Shown piece by piece: positions 43,713 to 52,992 of a stretch of DNA of 64,000 nucleotides. A program made the translations under genes and the position numbers. This DNA is from Pseudoteredinibacter isoporae_A. Its GTDB lineage: Bacteria; Pseudomonadota; Gammaproteobacteria; Pseudomonadales; Cellvibrionaceae. The stretch's first letter is position 1; every line of letters begins with the position of its first letter. A model generated the notes under the pieces. That model had not been told where the DNA came from. It ran no database searches and saw only the letters and a list, made by a program, of their open reading frames with translations. The stretch is taken from NCBI RefSeq assembly GCF_040372805.1, contig NZ_BAABWJ010000004.1:124001-188000 (forward strand), read 5' to 3'.

Positions 43713-46061
43713 TTAGTGCTTGGGTGGAGGCGGCGCCAGAACCTCGCGGCTGCCATTGTGTCCCGCCGCGCTGATGACGCCTGCAGCCTCCATGGTTTCA
43801 ATCAGTCGTGCCGCACGGTTGTATCCAATGCGTAACTTTCGCTGCACCGAAGAGATCGATGCCTTTCTGGACTCGGTAACAAACGCCACGGCTTCGTCAT
43901 ACAAGGCATCGCCCTCATCTGCACCGTCTTCGCCTTCTGTGGCCAAGCCCGGAACCGGTATTTCATTCGTGCTTTCGTCAACGACGCCATCGATATAACA
44001 AGGTTCACCCCGACGTTTCCAATCATCCACAATTTTATGAACTTCATGATCGTCTACAAAGGCGCCGTGCACACGAGTGGGTACGCTGGTGCCTGGCGGC
44101 AGGTACAACATATCACCGTGCCCAAGCAATTGCTCCGCCCCACCTTGATCAAGAATGGTGCGGGAATCAATTTTGGAAGACACCTGAAACGCCATGCGCG
44201 ACGGTACGTTAGCTTTAATCAAACCAGTAATCACATCAACCGATGGGCGTTGTGTCGCCAGCACCAAATGAATACCTGCGGCACGTGCCTTCTGAGCAAT
44301 ACGAGCGATCAATTGCTCTACTTTCTTGCCCACAATCATCATCATGTCTGCGAATTCATCAATCACAATTACGATACTAGGCAAAGGTTCCAGCGTTGGG
44401 GCTGGGGCTTGCTCATGACCGGCCTCAAAATTTTCTTCCGGCACCCAAAGAGGATCGGGCATTGGCTCACCGGCTTTAATGGCTTCTTCCACTTTGCGAT
44501 TAAAACCGGCTAGATTTCTCACGCCGACCGCCGCCATTAATTTATAACGACGCTCCATTTCGCCCACACTCCAGCGCAGACCATTGGCCGCATCATTCAT
44601 GTCCGTAATAACCGGCGTCAACAGATGAGGAATGCCTTCATAAATCGACAGTTCGAGCATTTTCGGGTCGACCAGAATCAAACGGACTTCTTTTGGCGTT
44701 GATTTATACAGCAAGCTCAACAACATCACGTTTACACCAACGGACTTACCCGAGCCCGTGGTACCCGCCACCAATAAATGGGGCATCTTCGCGATATCGG
44801 CAACCACCGCTTGGCCAGAAATATCGTGACCCAAGGCCACGGTTAACGGTGAACGGGAATCTTCATAAGCAGGCGATTCCAGCACTTCCCGCATCCGCAC
44901 CATCTCGCGATGCTCATTCGGTATTTCAACCCCAACCACTGATTTGCCAGGAATCACTTCCACAACACGTACGCTGATCACCGCCAGCGAACGAGCAAGG
45001 TCTTTGGCCAAATTGGTGATGCGACTAACCTTAACCCCCGGAGCAGGTTGAATTTCAAAACGAGTAACAACCGGCCCAGGCAATACCGAAACGACTTCGG
45101 CCACCACATTAAAGTCTTTCAATTTCAATTCGAGCAGACGCGACAGCGCTTCGAGGTTTTCCTTCGAAAAACCTTTACCGCTTGGCGGGTCAGCCGGGTC
45201 CAGCAAGTTCAAGGGTGGCAGCTCGCCGCTCACCGGCGCATCAAATAACGGTACCTGACGTTCTTTTTCAACTCGTTTACTGACGGGCTTCGCTTTTTTG
45301 GGAAGCTCAGTGATGATCGGCGGCACCCGTTCCGCTTCAACTTTAATACTCTCAGCCACAGCCTGACGACGCTTTTCAACAACCTCTTCCACCTGTTGTT
45401 GTTGCACTCGGCTTTCCTGCCAATGCTGGTACTTTTCAACGAGGCGTCCCGTTAAGTTCAAGGTGATGCGACCTGTGTCGTCCATTACCTTCAGCCAGGA
45501 GATATCGGCATAGATCGTGAGCCCAAACAGGAAAATAGCGACCATTAATAATGTCGCTCCAACAAAGCCAAATGCCGCCAATGCCGAACTCGAGACCGAT
45601 GCGCCTAAAATTCCGCCATTGGAAAACGGGAGCGCGGAAAGCTCAGAGGCAAAATTAAGGGCAGCAATACCGGTACCACCTGCCATCACCAAAGCCAAAC
45701 CCACTGTGCGAAGCGACAAGAGCACCCAATCGAAACTGCGCTGTTGGTCACGCAACACTTTCCAGATGCGGTAAATCAACAGCATTGGGAAAACATAAGC
45801 GATATAACCGAACAGGGTAAAAAAGACATCGGCCAACCAGGCACCTGTCGGGCCACCGGTGTTACTGATCTCATCACCTAAGCCTGTGCGCGACCAGCCT
45901 GGGTCCGCTGGGCTGTATGAAAACAGTGACAAGAGAAGAAAAGCACACAGCAGCACGAGGCCAATAAGCGCGCCTTCGCGCAACAAGCGAAAAACGCGCT
46001 GTTGGGGGTCCATGCGGTGCTCGTGCGCACTCTGATCACTTCGTTGGGCGGCTTTTGTCAA
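43713..46061 (-). CDS. ftsK: DNA translocase FtsK
   Basis: 782 residues from a TTG with GGAAG five to six bases ahead; an ATG 16 codons in (46013) has a poorer ribosome site but is a possible start. The N-terminal domain has about four membrane helices (GALIGLVLLCAFLLLSL; GFVGATLLMVAIFLFGL). A shorter than E. coli linker follows, then the RecA-like motor, with Walker A GTTGSGKSVGVNVMLLSL and Walker B IVIVIDEFADMMM, and the C-terminal gamma winged helix (SSVQRKLRIGYNRAARLIE) that reads KOPS. It pumps DNA at the septum and activates XerCD at dif. Confidence 0.95.
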   Translation of the reverse strand: MTKAAQRSDQSAHEHRMDPQQRVFRLLREGALIGLVLLCAFLLLSLFSYSPADPGWSRTGLGDEISNTGGPTGAWLADVFFTLFGYIAYVFPMLLIYRIWKVLRDQQRSFDWVLLSLRTVGLALVMAGGTGIAALNFASELSALPFSNGGILGASVSSSALAAFGFVGATLLMVAIFLFGLTIYADISWLKVMDDTGRITLNLTGRLVEKYQHWQESRVQQQQVEEVVEKRRQAVAESIKVEAERVPPIITELPKKAKPVSKRVEKERQVPLFDAPVSGELPPLNLLDPADPPSGKGFSKENLEALSRLLELKLKDFNVVAEVVSVLPGPVVTRFEIQPAPGVKVSRITNLAKDLARSLAVISVRVVEVIPGKSVVGVEIPNEHREMVRMREVLESPAYEDSRSPLTVALGHDISGQAVVADIAKMPHLLVAGTTGSGKSVGVNVMLLSLLYKSTPKEVRLILVDPKMLELSIYEGIPHLLTPVITDMNDAANGLRWSVGEMERRYKLMAAVGVRNLAGFNRKVEEAIKAGEPMPDPLWVPEENFEAGHEQAPAPTLEPLPSIVIVIDEFADMMMIVGKKVEQLIARIAQKARAAGIHLVLATQRPSVDVITGLIKANVPSRMAFQVSSKIDSRTILDQGGAEQLLGHGDMLYLPPGTSVPTRVHGAFVDDHEVHKIVDDWKRRGEPCYIDGVVDESTNEIPVPGLATEGEDGADEGDALYDEAVAFVTESRKASISSVQRKLRIGYNRAARLIETMEAAGVISAAGHNGSREVLAPPPPKH

Positions 46062-46284
46062 AACGGTCTTCCAAAATCGTTAAATCAAAGGAGGATTGTA
46101 TATTTGAACAGTAGTTTATGGAAGTCGCTGTACTATTACCGCTTGCGCACTTATAGATCGACACTATCTACGGCATTTGCGTTTTCTATTTGGCCTTGGG
46201 GCAACTATCCCCTATGATTAGCGCCTTTCAACTCAGCGCCCTCACATTCGGCCTGAATCACAGAACACAGCCTTAGGAAGCAGT

Positions 46285-47232
46285 ATGAGCGACATTCAAC
46301 ACCATAAATTGATCATCCTTGGCTCCGGGCCGGCAGGTTATACCGCTGCTATTTACGCCGCCCGCGCCAATCTGAACCCTGTTGTCATTACCGGCATGCA
46401 GCAAGGCGGTCAATTAACCACCACCACTGAAGTTGAAAACTGGCCAGGTGGCATCGCTGAACTCCAGGGTCCGGACCTCATGGTTCAAATGCAGCAGCAC
46501 GCTGAACGCTTCGAAACCGAGATCATTTTTGATCACATCCACGCGACCCAGCTGGATAAAGGTCCGTTTATTCTAAAGGGCAGCAACACCTACAGCTGTG
46601 ATGCATTGATCATTGCAACCGGCGCGTCCGCCCAATATCTGGGCCTGGAATCCGAGCAAACCTTTATGGGACGCGGCGTGAGCGCCTGTGCGACCTGTGA
46701 TGGTTTCTTCTACCGCGATCAAAAGGTTGCTGTCGTTGGTGGTGGTAACACTGCGGTTGAAGAGGCTTTGTATCTTTCCAACATTGCCAAAGAAGTGGTT
46801 CTGATTCACCGTCGCGACAGCCTGCGCAGTGAGAAAATCCTCCAGGACCGCCTGCTGGAAAAAGCCAAAAACGGCAACGTAACCTTGATGTGGAACCACA
46901 CCCTGGAAGAGGTTCTGGGCGATGACAGCGGCGTAACCGGCCTACGCTTAAAGAGCACCCAGGACGATGCCGAGCAGAATATCGATGTAGCGGGCGTATT
47001 TATCGCCATTGGCCACAAGCCTAATACCGACATCTTTGAAGGCCAGTTGAATATGGAAGGTGGTTACATCAAAGTTCAGAGCGGCCTGACCGGTAATGCG
47101 ACTCAAACCTCTACTCCGGGTGTTTTCGCCGCCGGTGACGTTGCTGATCACATCTACCGACAGGCAGTGACCTCTGCCGGCTCCGGTTGTATGGCCGCAC
47201 TGGACGCAGAGCGCTTCCTGGACGAGCAATAA
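46285..47232 (+). CDS. trxB: Thioredoxin reductase
   Basis: 315 residues. FAD-binding GSGPAGYTAAIYAARANL at the N-terminus, redox pair in ACATCDGFFYRDQKV, NADPH-binding VVGGGNTAVEEALYLSN and the second FAD motif TPGVFAAGDVADHIYRQAV. It reduces thioredoxin with NADPH. GGAAG lies before the ATG. aat follows after 7 bp. Confidence 0.97.
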   Translation: MSDIQHHKLIILGSGPAGYTAAIYAARANLNPVVITGMQQGGQLTTTTEVENWPGGIAELQGPDLMVQMQQHAERFETEIIFDHIHATQLDKGPFILKGSNTYSCDALIIATGASAQYLGLESEQTFMGRGVSACATCDGFFYRDQKVAVVGGGNTAVEEALYLSNIAKEVVLIHRRDSLRSEKILQDRLLEKAKNGNVTLMWNHTLEEVLGDDSGVTGLRLKSTQDDAEQNIDVAGVFIAIGHKPNTDIFEGQLNMEGGYIKVQSGLTGNATQTSTPGVFAAGDVADHIYRQAVTSAGSGCMAALDAERFLDEQ

Positions 47233-47239
47233 AGACGAC

Positions 47240-47947
47240 GTGATCGAACTCCCCTGGCTGCTGCCCGGCAGCAGCCAATTCCCCCCTACCGCAAACGCTC
47301 TTGAAGACCCCAATGGCTTATTGGCCGCCGGAGGCGATCTCGAGCCCGACACTTTATTAACCGCGTATCGCCTGGGCATCTTCCCGTGGTTTGATGAAAG
47401 CCAACCCATACTGTGGTGGAGTCCTTCTCCACGTGCGGTCATTATCCCTGGCGAAGAGCATCTGTCACGCAGCCTCAAAAAACACATTCGGCGTAGCGAC
47501 CAGGAAATCCGCTGCAATACCGCATTTGCAGAGGTCATGCTGGCCTGTGCCGAACCTAGAGCAGAGGATGAGGGCAGCTGGATTACGGAAGACATGGTGG
47601 ATGCCTACATTGAGCTTCATGAACTGGGCCATGCTCACAGCGTAGAAACCTGGCATGAGGGCACACTCGTCGGTGGGCTTTATGGTCTGAAGGTTGGCTC
47701 GGTGTTCTTTGGGGAATCGATGTTTTCCAGGCAGAGCAATGCCTCCAAATATGCCTTTGCGACTCTGTGTCAAATCGCCCGTGAGCTTGGAATCGGATTG
47801 ATTGACTGCCAAGTCCACAACAGCCACCTCGAGAGCCTGGGGAGCCAAGACATCGAGCGCCCTGCGTTCGAAACCCTGCTCCAGGAACTGACCAGCAAAC
47901 CGACCTCCCAGCAATTCCCTCAGGGACGCCACCTGTCCGAATTTTGA
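47240..47947 (+). CDS. aat: Leucyl/phenylalanyl-tRNA--protein transferase
   Basis: 235 residues, GTG start 7 bp behind trxB. Family signatures: LLAAGGDLEPDTLLTAYRLG, IFPWFDESQPILWWSPSPRA, SWITEDMVDAYIELHELGHA and VGGLYGLKVGSVFFGESMFS. It adds Leu or Phe to proteins with N-terminal Lys or Arg, marking them for ClpS-ClpAP. The genes for Bpt, ClpA and ClpS lie within the next 4.3 kb. Confidence 0.96.
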   Translation: MIELPWLLPGSSQFPPTANALEDPNGLLAAGGDLEPDTLLTAYRLGIFPWFDESQPILWWSPSPRAVIIPGEEHLSRSLKKHIRRSDQEIRCNTAFAEVMLACAEPRAEDEGSWITEDMVDAYIELHELGHAHSVETWHEGTLVGGLYGLKVGSVFFGESMFSRQSNASKYAFATLCQIARELGIGLIDCQVHNSHLESLGSQDIERPAFETLLQELTSKPTSQQFPQGRHLSEF

Positions 47948-48045
47948 CACTTTGACTACACTTAGTGACGAACTGTCAGAAACCTGGTTGGGTTGCACGA
48001 AAGCCTGTGGTTAAATGGAAGAAAGTTTGAGGTTAACTAGCCTTT

Positions 48046-48774
48046 ATGTCTGAGATTCGTTTATACGCCACACCTCCTCATCAATGCAGCTACCTGCAGG
48101 AGAAAACCGCGACAACGGTTTTCGTTGATCCGGATGCGCATTTAGATGTGGGCTCCTATCAGAGGCTGTCAGAATTTGGTTTTCGCCGCAGCGGCAATCA
48201 CTTTTACCGCCCCAATTGCGACGACTGCCAAGCCTGTGTCTCAGTTCGAATCCCCGTACATCAGTTTATGCCCGATCGCCGTCAAAAACGTTGCTTGAAA
48301 CGTAATAGCGACCTGAAGATGCGAGTACTGAAACGCTTAAGCCTTGAAAGACACTACCCGCTCTACCAACGCTATATCGAACAGCGCCATCGCGGTGGCG
48401 ACATGTACCCACCTTCTCGTTCGCAATTTGTGAGCTTTTTAGCCAGTGGTCACCCCAGTACCCGTTTTTATGAATTCAGTGACGAAAACGACCGAATTCT
48501 TGCGGTTGCCGTGAGCGATGAGCTGGACGATCACCTCTCAGCCGTATACACCTTTTTTGACCCGGAACTCGACCGACGCAGCCTCGGCCGCTTTTGCATT
48601 TTAAGTCAGATCGAACGCTGTAAAGAACTTGGGCTGCGCTACCTGTATCTGGGATACTGGGTCGAAGAATGCCGCAAAATGAACTACAAAACCGACTACC
48701 AACCGCTCGAATTGCTGAACGATACAGGCTGGCAAACCCTGAAACTCCCTGAGAACCACCAGAAAAACCAATAA
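48046..48774 (+). CDS. bpt: Aspartate/glutamate leucyltransferase (Bpt; ATE1-like)
   Basis: 242 residues. N-terminal Cys-rich part typical of the ATE family: QCSYLQEKTATTVFVDP, NCDDCQACVSVRIPV (CDDC). The C-terminal GNAT-like part has YTFFDPELDRRSLGRFCILS and YLYLGYWVEECRKMNYK. Bacterial members transfer Leu to N-terminal Asp or Glu. It sits between aat and infA, as in Pseudomonas. Confidence 0.93.
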   Translation: MSEIRLYATPPHQCSYLQEKTATTVFVDPDAHLDVGSYQRLSEFGFRRSGNHFYRPNCDDCQACVSVRIPVHQFMPDRRQKRCLKRNSDLKMRVLKRLSLERHYPLYQRYIEQRHRGGDMYPPSRSQFVSFLASGHPSTRFYEFSDENDRILAVAVSDELDDHLSAVYTFFDPELDRRSLGRFCILSQIERCKELGLRYLYLGYWVEECRKMNYKTDYQPLELLNDTGWQTLKLPENHQKNQ

Positions 48775-48873
48775 GCTCTTGGCTATTACAGCGATTTAGT
48801 GCAAAATGCCGCCTTCTTTTTAGGGGCACTTGCCTATTAGCCCATCGTTTGAAGAGACCGAGGAAAAGGCCGA

Positions 48874-49092
48874 ATGGCAAAAGAAGACAATATTGAGCTG
48901 GAAGGTACCGTAATCGATACGCTACCGAATACCACATTCCGTGTTGAGCTGGAAAACGGCCACGTGGTAACTGCACACATTTCAGGCAAGATGCGTAAAA
49001 ACTACATCCGCATCCTGACCGGCGACAAGGTTAAAGTTGAACTGACACCTTATGATTTGAGCAAAGGCCGCATCACGTATCGCGCCCGCTAA
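48874..49092 (+). CDS. infA: Translation initiation factor IF-1
   Basis: 72 residues, the standard length. S1-like OB fold: EDNIELEGTVIDTLPNTTF, GHVVTAHISGKMRKNYIRI and the C-terminal KGRITYRAR. It occupies the ribosomal A site during initiation. Followed by a strong terminator. Confidence 0.98.
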   Translation: MAKEDNIELEGTVIDTLPNTTFRVELENGHVVTAHISGKMRKNYIRILTGDKVKVELTPYDLSKGRITYRAR

Positions 49093-49107
49093 ATCTTCGC
49101 CCTCCAT

Positions 49108-49141
49108 AAAAAAACTCCAGCCTGAAAGCTGGAGTTTTTTT
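49108..49141. terminator. Bidirectional terminator between infA and clpA
   Basis: AAAAAACTCCAGC and GCTGGAGTTTTTT arms with a six-base loop, 16 bp after the infA stop. The A and T runs on each side suit both infA (plus) and clpA (minus). Confidence 0.92.
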
Positions 49142-49209
49142 ATGCCTATCATTTTTGCTCAAAGCTTGGGCTCAGGCCGCACCTTCGCACCACCTGAGTG
49201 CCACAGACC

Positions 49210-51489
49210 TTACTCACTTACCTCTTTGTCCTTCACAGGCTCTTCTTCCAGGCGAACCGTTAGCTGGTCGCCATCAAGCTCGAGATACGCGGTACCGCCG
49301 GCTTGTGATAAACCACCAAACAAAATAGCTTCTGCCAAAGGCTTCTTGACCTTTTCACGAATCAGACGAGCCATTGGGCGAGCGCCCATTTTCTCATCGT
49401 AACCGTTTTCCGCCAGCCACTGACGCGCCTCTTCCGATGCTTCCAACTGAACACGCTTTTCATCCAACTGAGCTTGCAATTCAACCAGAAACTTATCGAC
49501 AACCGTTTTGATGACATCGAGAGTCAGCGCACCAAACTGAATGATCGAATCGAGACGGTTACGGAATTCAGGTGTAAACAGTTTCTTAATCGCCTCCATA
49601 CCATCACTGCTGTGATCCTGCTTGGTAAAGCCCATCGAAGCACGCCCCATGTCCTCGGCGCCCGCATTCGTGGTCATGATAAGAATGACATTCCGGAAAT
49701 CAGCTTTGCGCCCGTTATTGTCAGTCAATGTGCCGTGATCCATAACTTGCAGGAGAAGATTAAACACTTCAGGGTGTGCTTTTTCAATTTCATCCAACAA
49801 GACAACACTGTGAGGATTTTTCGTTACCGCTTCGGTTAACAAGCCACCTTGATCAAATCCCACATAACCTGGTGGTGCACCGATCAAACGAGACACGGTG
49901 TGACGCTCCATGTACTCGGACATATCAAAACGAATCAGCTCAACACCCATGGCTTTGGACAACTGACGGCAAAGCTCGGTTTTACCGACACCGGTTGGCC
50001 CAGCAAACAAGAACGAGCCAATAGGCTTATCTGGGCTGCCCAAGCCGGCACGGGACAACTTAATGGCCGTTGCCAAGTCCATAATAGCTTCGTCCTGACC
50101 AAACACCGTCAACTTCAGATTCTTTTCCAGTTCCTGCAACTGGGCTTTGTCTGAGGTTGAAATGGTTTTCGGTGGAACCCGTGCGATTTTCGCAATCACT
50201 GATTCAATATCAGAGACACCAATAAGCTTTTTACGTTTACTTTCCGGTTGAAGCTGCTGGTAGGCACCAGCCTCGTCCACCACATCAATGGCTTTATCAG
50301 GCATAAACTTGTCAGAAATATAACGATCGGCCAGTTTCGACGCAGTAAACAACGCCTTATCCGAATAGCGCAAACCATGATGCTCTTCAAAGCTAGGTTT
50401 TAAACCTTTGAGGATTTTGTAGGTTTCATCAATGGAAGGTTCATTAACATCAACCTTCTGGAAGCGTCTTGACAGGGCTCGGTCTTTTTCAAAAATTCCG
50501 CGGTATTCAGTAAAAGTCGTCGAGCCCATGCAACGTAAATCACCAGAACTCAATAAGGGCTTAAGCAAGTTCGAAGCATCCATTACGCCGCCTGACGCAG
50601 CGCCGGCACCAATAATGGTGTGAATCTCATCGATAAACAAAATGGCGCCTTCGCGCTTTTTGAGTTCAGCCAACAAACCTTTTAAGCGTTTTTCAAAATC
50701 GCCTCGGTATTTGGTACCCGCCAACAACGCACCCAAGTCTAGGGAATAGACCACACTGTCTGACAAAACGTCTGGCACTTCGCCATCAACGATCCGCTTT
50801 GCCAAACCTTCTGCAATCGCGGTTTTACCAACACCAGACTCCCCCACTAAAAGCGGATTATTTTTACGCCGACGAGATAAGATCTGAGCGACACGTTCAA
50901 GTTCTTCAGCGCGACCTACAAGAGGGTCAATTTTTCCGGCCTTAGCCTGATCATTTAAATTACTGGCGTAGGAATCCAGCGGGCTGCTTGCCGCCCCCTC
51001 TGCCTCACCCTCTTCATTGCTTTGGGTTTGCTCACCTTCCAGAGAGTGACCGGCCATTTTTGAAATGCCGTGGGTAATAAAATTAACCACATCGATTCTG
51101 GCAATATTCTGTTGCTTCAAATAATAGACGGCCTGGCTTTCCTGCTCACTGAAAATCGCAACCAGAACATTCGCACCCGTGACCTCATCATTGCCAGATG
51201 ATTGAACATGAAAAACGGCTCGCTGAATGACACGTTGAAAACCGAGTGTTGGCTGGGTTTCACGATCCCCATCACTTTCCGGTATCAAAGGCGTTGTTGA
51301 ATCAACAAATTCAATCAAATCTTTTTTTAACGCCTCAAGATCGGCACCACAGGCTTTAAGTACTGACGCCGCCGATTCATTATCGATAAGCGCAAGCAAT
51401 AAGTGCTCAACCGTCATAAATTCATGACGTTTATTTCGCGCACCTTTGAAGGCGGTATTTAATGTTATTTCTAATTCTTTGCTAAGCAT
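49210..51489 (-). CDS. clpA: ATP-dependent Clp protease ATP-binding subunit ClpA
   Basis: 759 residues. N-domain (about 1-145) MLSKELEITLNTAFKGARNK with the ClpS-binding surface. First AAA module: VGESGVGKTAIAEGLAKRI, LFIDEIHTIIGAGAASGG. Second: AGPTGVGKTELCRQLSKAM, VVLLDEIEKAHPEVFNLL. The IGL-type ClpP-binding loop falls between the modules' motifs. It unfolds substrates for ClpP, including N-degron proteins handed over by ClpS. Transcribed towards infA; clpS lies 358 bp upstream on the same strand. Confidence 0.97.
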   Translation of the reverse strand: MLSKELEITLNTAFKGARNKRHEFMTVEHLLLALIDNESAASVLKACGADLEALKKDLIEFVDSTTPLIPESDGDRETQPTLGFQRVIQRAVFHVQSSGNDEVTGANVLVAIFSEQESQAVYYLKQQNIARIDVVNFITHGISKMAGHSLEGEQTQSNEEGEAEGAASSPLDSYASNLNDQAKAGKIDPLVGRAEELERVAQILSRRRKNNPLLVGESGVGKTAIAEGLAKRIVDGEVPDVLSDSVVYSLDLGALLAGTKYRGDFEKRLKGLLAELKKREGAILFIDEIHTIIGAGAASGGVMDASNLLKPLLSSGDLRCMGSTTFTEYRGIFEKDRALSRRFQKVDVNEPSIDETYKILKGLKPSFEEHHGLRYSDKALFTASKLADRYISDKFMPDKAIDVVDEAGAYQQLQPESKRKKLIGVSDIESVIAKIARVPPKTISTSDKAQLQELEKNLKLTVFGQDEAIMDLATAIKLSRAGLGSPDKPIGSFLFAGPTGVGKTELCRQLSKAMGVELIRFDMSEYMERHTVSRLIGAPPGYVGFDQGGLLTEAVTKNPHSVVLLDEIEKAHPEVFNLLLQVMDHGTLTDNNGRKADFRNVILIMTTNAGAEDMGRASMGFTKQDHSSDGMEAIKKLFTPEFRNRLDSIIQFGALTLDVIKTVVDKFLVELQAQLDEKRVQLEASEEARQWLAENGYDEKMGARPMARLIREKVKKPLAEAILFGGLSQAGGTAYLELDGDQLTVRLEEEPVKDKEVSE

Positions 51490-51847
51490 CGCAATGCTCC
51501 ATTCAAGTACAGTATGAATCAGTACGGTTTATCTCGAACTGCCGCTTTACACACCCCATGCTTCCCATGGGTACTCCGCTCACTGCACCAATAATCAGCA
51601 ATTAAAATCCTTTAGAATTTTATCCTCTGGGACTTTAGTGCCACTATAAAAATTGTGTTCTTTTGATTTCGTCGCTGCGCCGGCAGTTTGCTTGAACTGC
51701 TTTATGTCAGATTCGCAATAAACCAAAAGTTAATTTTCATCTTTTCAGTTCCAACTTAAGGCAAACGGTCGCAGCTTTCAACATTTGCCTTGACATCATT
51801 TTGTCGCTATTGCTTTAACACTGCCACTGAAATCGACGAAATACAAA
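51490..51847. other. Intergenic region between clpS and clpA
   Basis: 358 bp, AT-rich, upstream of clpA and downstream of clpS, both on the minus strand. It must carry the clpA promoter if clpA is not read through from clpS, but I cannot place a convincing -35/-10 pair. No gene or strong hairpin is seen. Confidence 0.45.
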
Positions 51848-52231
51848 TCAGTTATCATCCCCTTCATCGTCATCATCTGGCTCAATTTCGCACCACAGAG
51901 GATGCTCGTTGTCCTGGGAAAACTGATTCACCTGCGCGGCTTTTGTTTCCGCGATATCTCGAGTATACACGCCACACACCGCACTGCCCTCAGTATGCAC
52001 CTTCAACATGACACGCGTAGCGCTTTCCGGGTCCAGGCGGAAAAAGTTGCACAGAACCTCAACCACAAAATCCATAGGTGTATAGTCATCGTTCAACATA
52101 ATGACTTTATACATTGGCGGTTTTTTTAACTTCGGCTTAGCCCTTTCAAGAACCGTACCACCATTCCAATGTAAGTCGTCGTCGGAATCACTTCCCGACA
52201 ACTGGATATTCTGTAAAAATTGATTACTCAT
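51848..52231 (-). CDS. clpS: ATP-dependent Clp protease adaptor ClpS
   Basis: 127 residues. Core: PPMYKVIMLNDDYTPMDFV (the Asn-Asp-Asp hinge of the N-degron pocket), VLCNFFRLDPESATRVML and VHTEGSAVCGVYTRDIAETK. Acidic N- and C-terminal extensions (EIEPDDDDEGDDN) are as in the family. It delivers proteins with Leu, Phe, Tyr or Trp N-termini to ClpA. Divergent from cspD, as in E. coli. Confidence 0.97.
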   Translation of the reverse strand: MSNQFLQNIQLSGSDSDDDLHWNGGTVLERAKPKLKKPPMYKVIMLNDDYTPMDFVVEVLCNFFRLDPESATRVMLKVHTEGSAVCGVYTRDIAETKAAQVNQFSQDNEHPLWCEIEPDDDDEGDDN

Positions 52232-52315
52232 AATGTTTAAAAGTTTTCTTTATACGTATTCCAACTAATACTTCTATTGTAACCCATCCTGCGGTTATAT
52301 CCGACGCCAATTATC

Positions 52316-52343
52316 TTGACTTCTTACACTCAATTGTTATAAC
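52316..52343 (+). promoter_or_regulatory. Sigma-70-type promoter for cspD
   Basis: TTGACT (52316-52321) and TATAAC (52338-52343), 16-bp spacer, about 157 bp before the cspD ATG. It implies a transcribed leader of about 150 nt, as in cold-shock family genes. The leader contains a stem formed by AATGAG...CTCATT with inner TCCC/GGGA pairs at about 52429-52460. Confidence 0.6.
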
Positions 52344-52499
52344 TAAGCTTGTGCGAGGAGCGTATTTGTAAAGGACTAACTTGAAGCTTCATTTGAAATC
52401 TTCGCGACACATGAATGAATCGCTTCATAATGAGCCTCCCACCTGATAGGGAACCTCATTCATTATTAATAATAAAACAACAGTTAAGGGAAATATGCC

Positions 52500-52754
52500 A
52501 TGTCTACGGGTACCGTAAAATGGTTTAATAACGCCAAGGGTTATGGGTTTATCTTACCGGACGAAGGATCCGGTGACTTATTTGCACACTATTCAGCCAT
52601 TGATATGGAGGGTTACCGCACACTCAAGGCTGGACAAGCGGTGACATTCGATACAGCTAAAGGCGATAAAGGAATGCACGCTATTAACATTCGACTAGCG
52701 GACGGTGGTAAATCTAGCCAAAGCAAATCCGAGCAATCTTTGCAGGAAGCCTGA
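52500..52754 (+). CDS. cspD: Cold-shock-like protein CspD
   Basis: 84 residues. Cold-shock domain with RNP1-type KGYGFILPDEG and RNP2-type DLFAHYSAI, opening STGTVKWFNNAKGYG. The tail beyond residue 68 (SSQSKSEQSLQEA) is family-typical. E. coli CspD inhibits replication initiation and is a stress/stationary-phase protein rather than cold-induced. The place beside clpS supports CspD over CspA. AAGGGA precedes the ATG by eight bases. Confidence 0.93.
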   Translation: MSTGTVKWFNNAKGYGFILPDEGSGDLFAHYSAIDMEGYRTLKAGQAVTFDTAKGDKGMHAINIRLADGGKSSQSKSEQSLQEA

Positions 52755-52790
52755 TTAACATCACACTGCGTGAGCAGTTCATATCCGCTC

Positions 52791-52830
52791 TGCTTATTTG
52801 CAGAGCCTGCAGGCCCTCTGCAAATAAGCA
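52791..52830. repeat. Perfect 15-bp inverted repeat downstream of cspD
   Basis: TGCTTATTTGCAGAG and CTCTGCAAATAAGCA are perfect arms separated by a 10-base loop that itself contains the palindrome CCTGCAGG. It lies 36 bp after the cspD stop. There is no T run; it could protect the 3' end or be a processing site. The true terminator is at 52921. Confidence 0.8.
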
Positions 52831-52920
52831 ATATCTCTTAATGCAAGCAACCACAAGTAATGACCGTAACAACGGTTTATTCAGCTGCTATTGCATTCAC
52901 GTGTAAAACACATTGAAAAC

Positions 52921-52947
52921 AAAAAAGGGGCCAAAGGCCCCTTTTTT
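52921..52947. terminator. Bidirectional terminator between cspD and icd
   Basis: AAAAAAGGGGCC-AAA-GGCCCCTTTTTT, a perfect stem with A and T runs, serving both the convergent cspD and icd genes. Confidence 0.93.
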
Positions 52948-52992
52948 ATTACTGACAGCTAAGCCAGCACCATCTCAACATGCGGTGCACCG

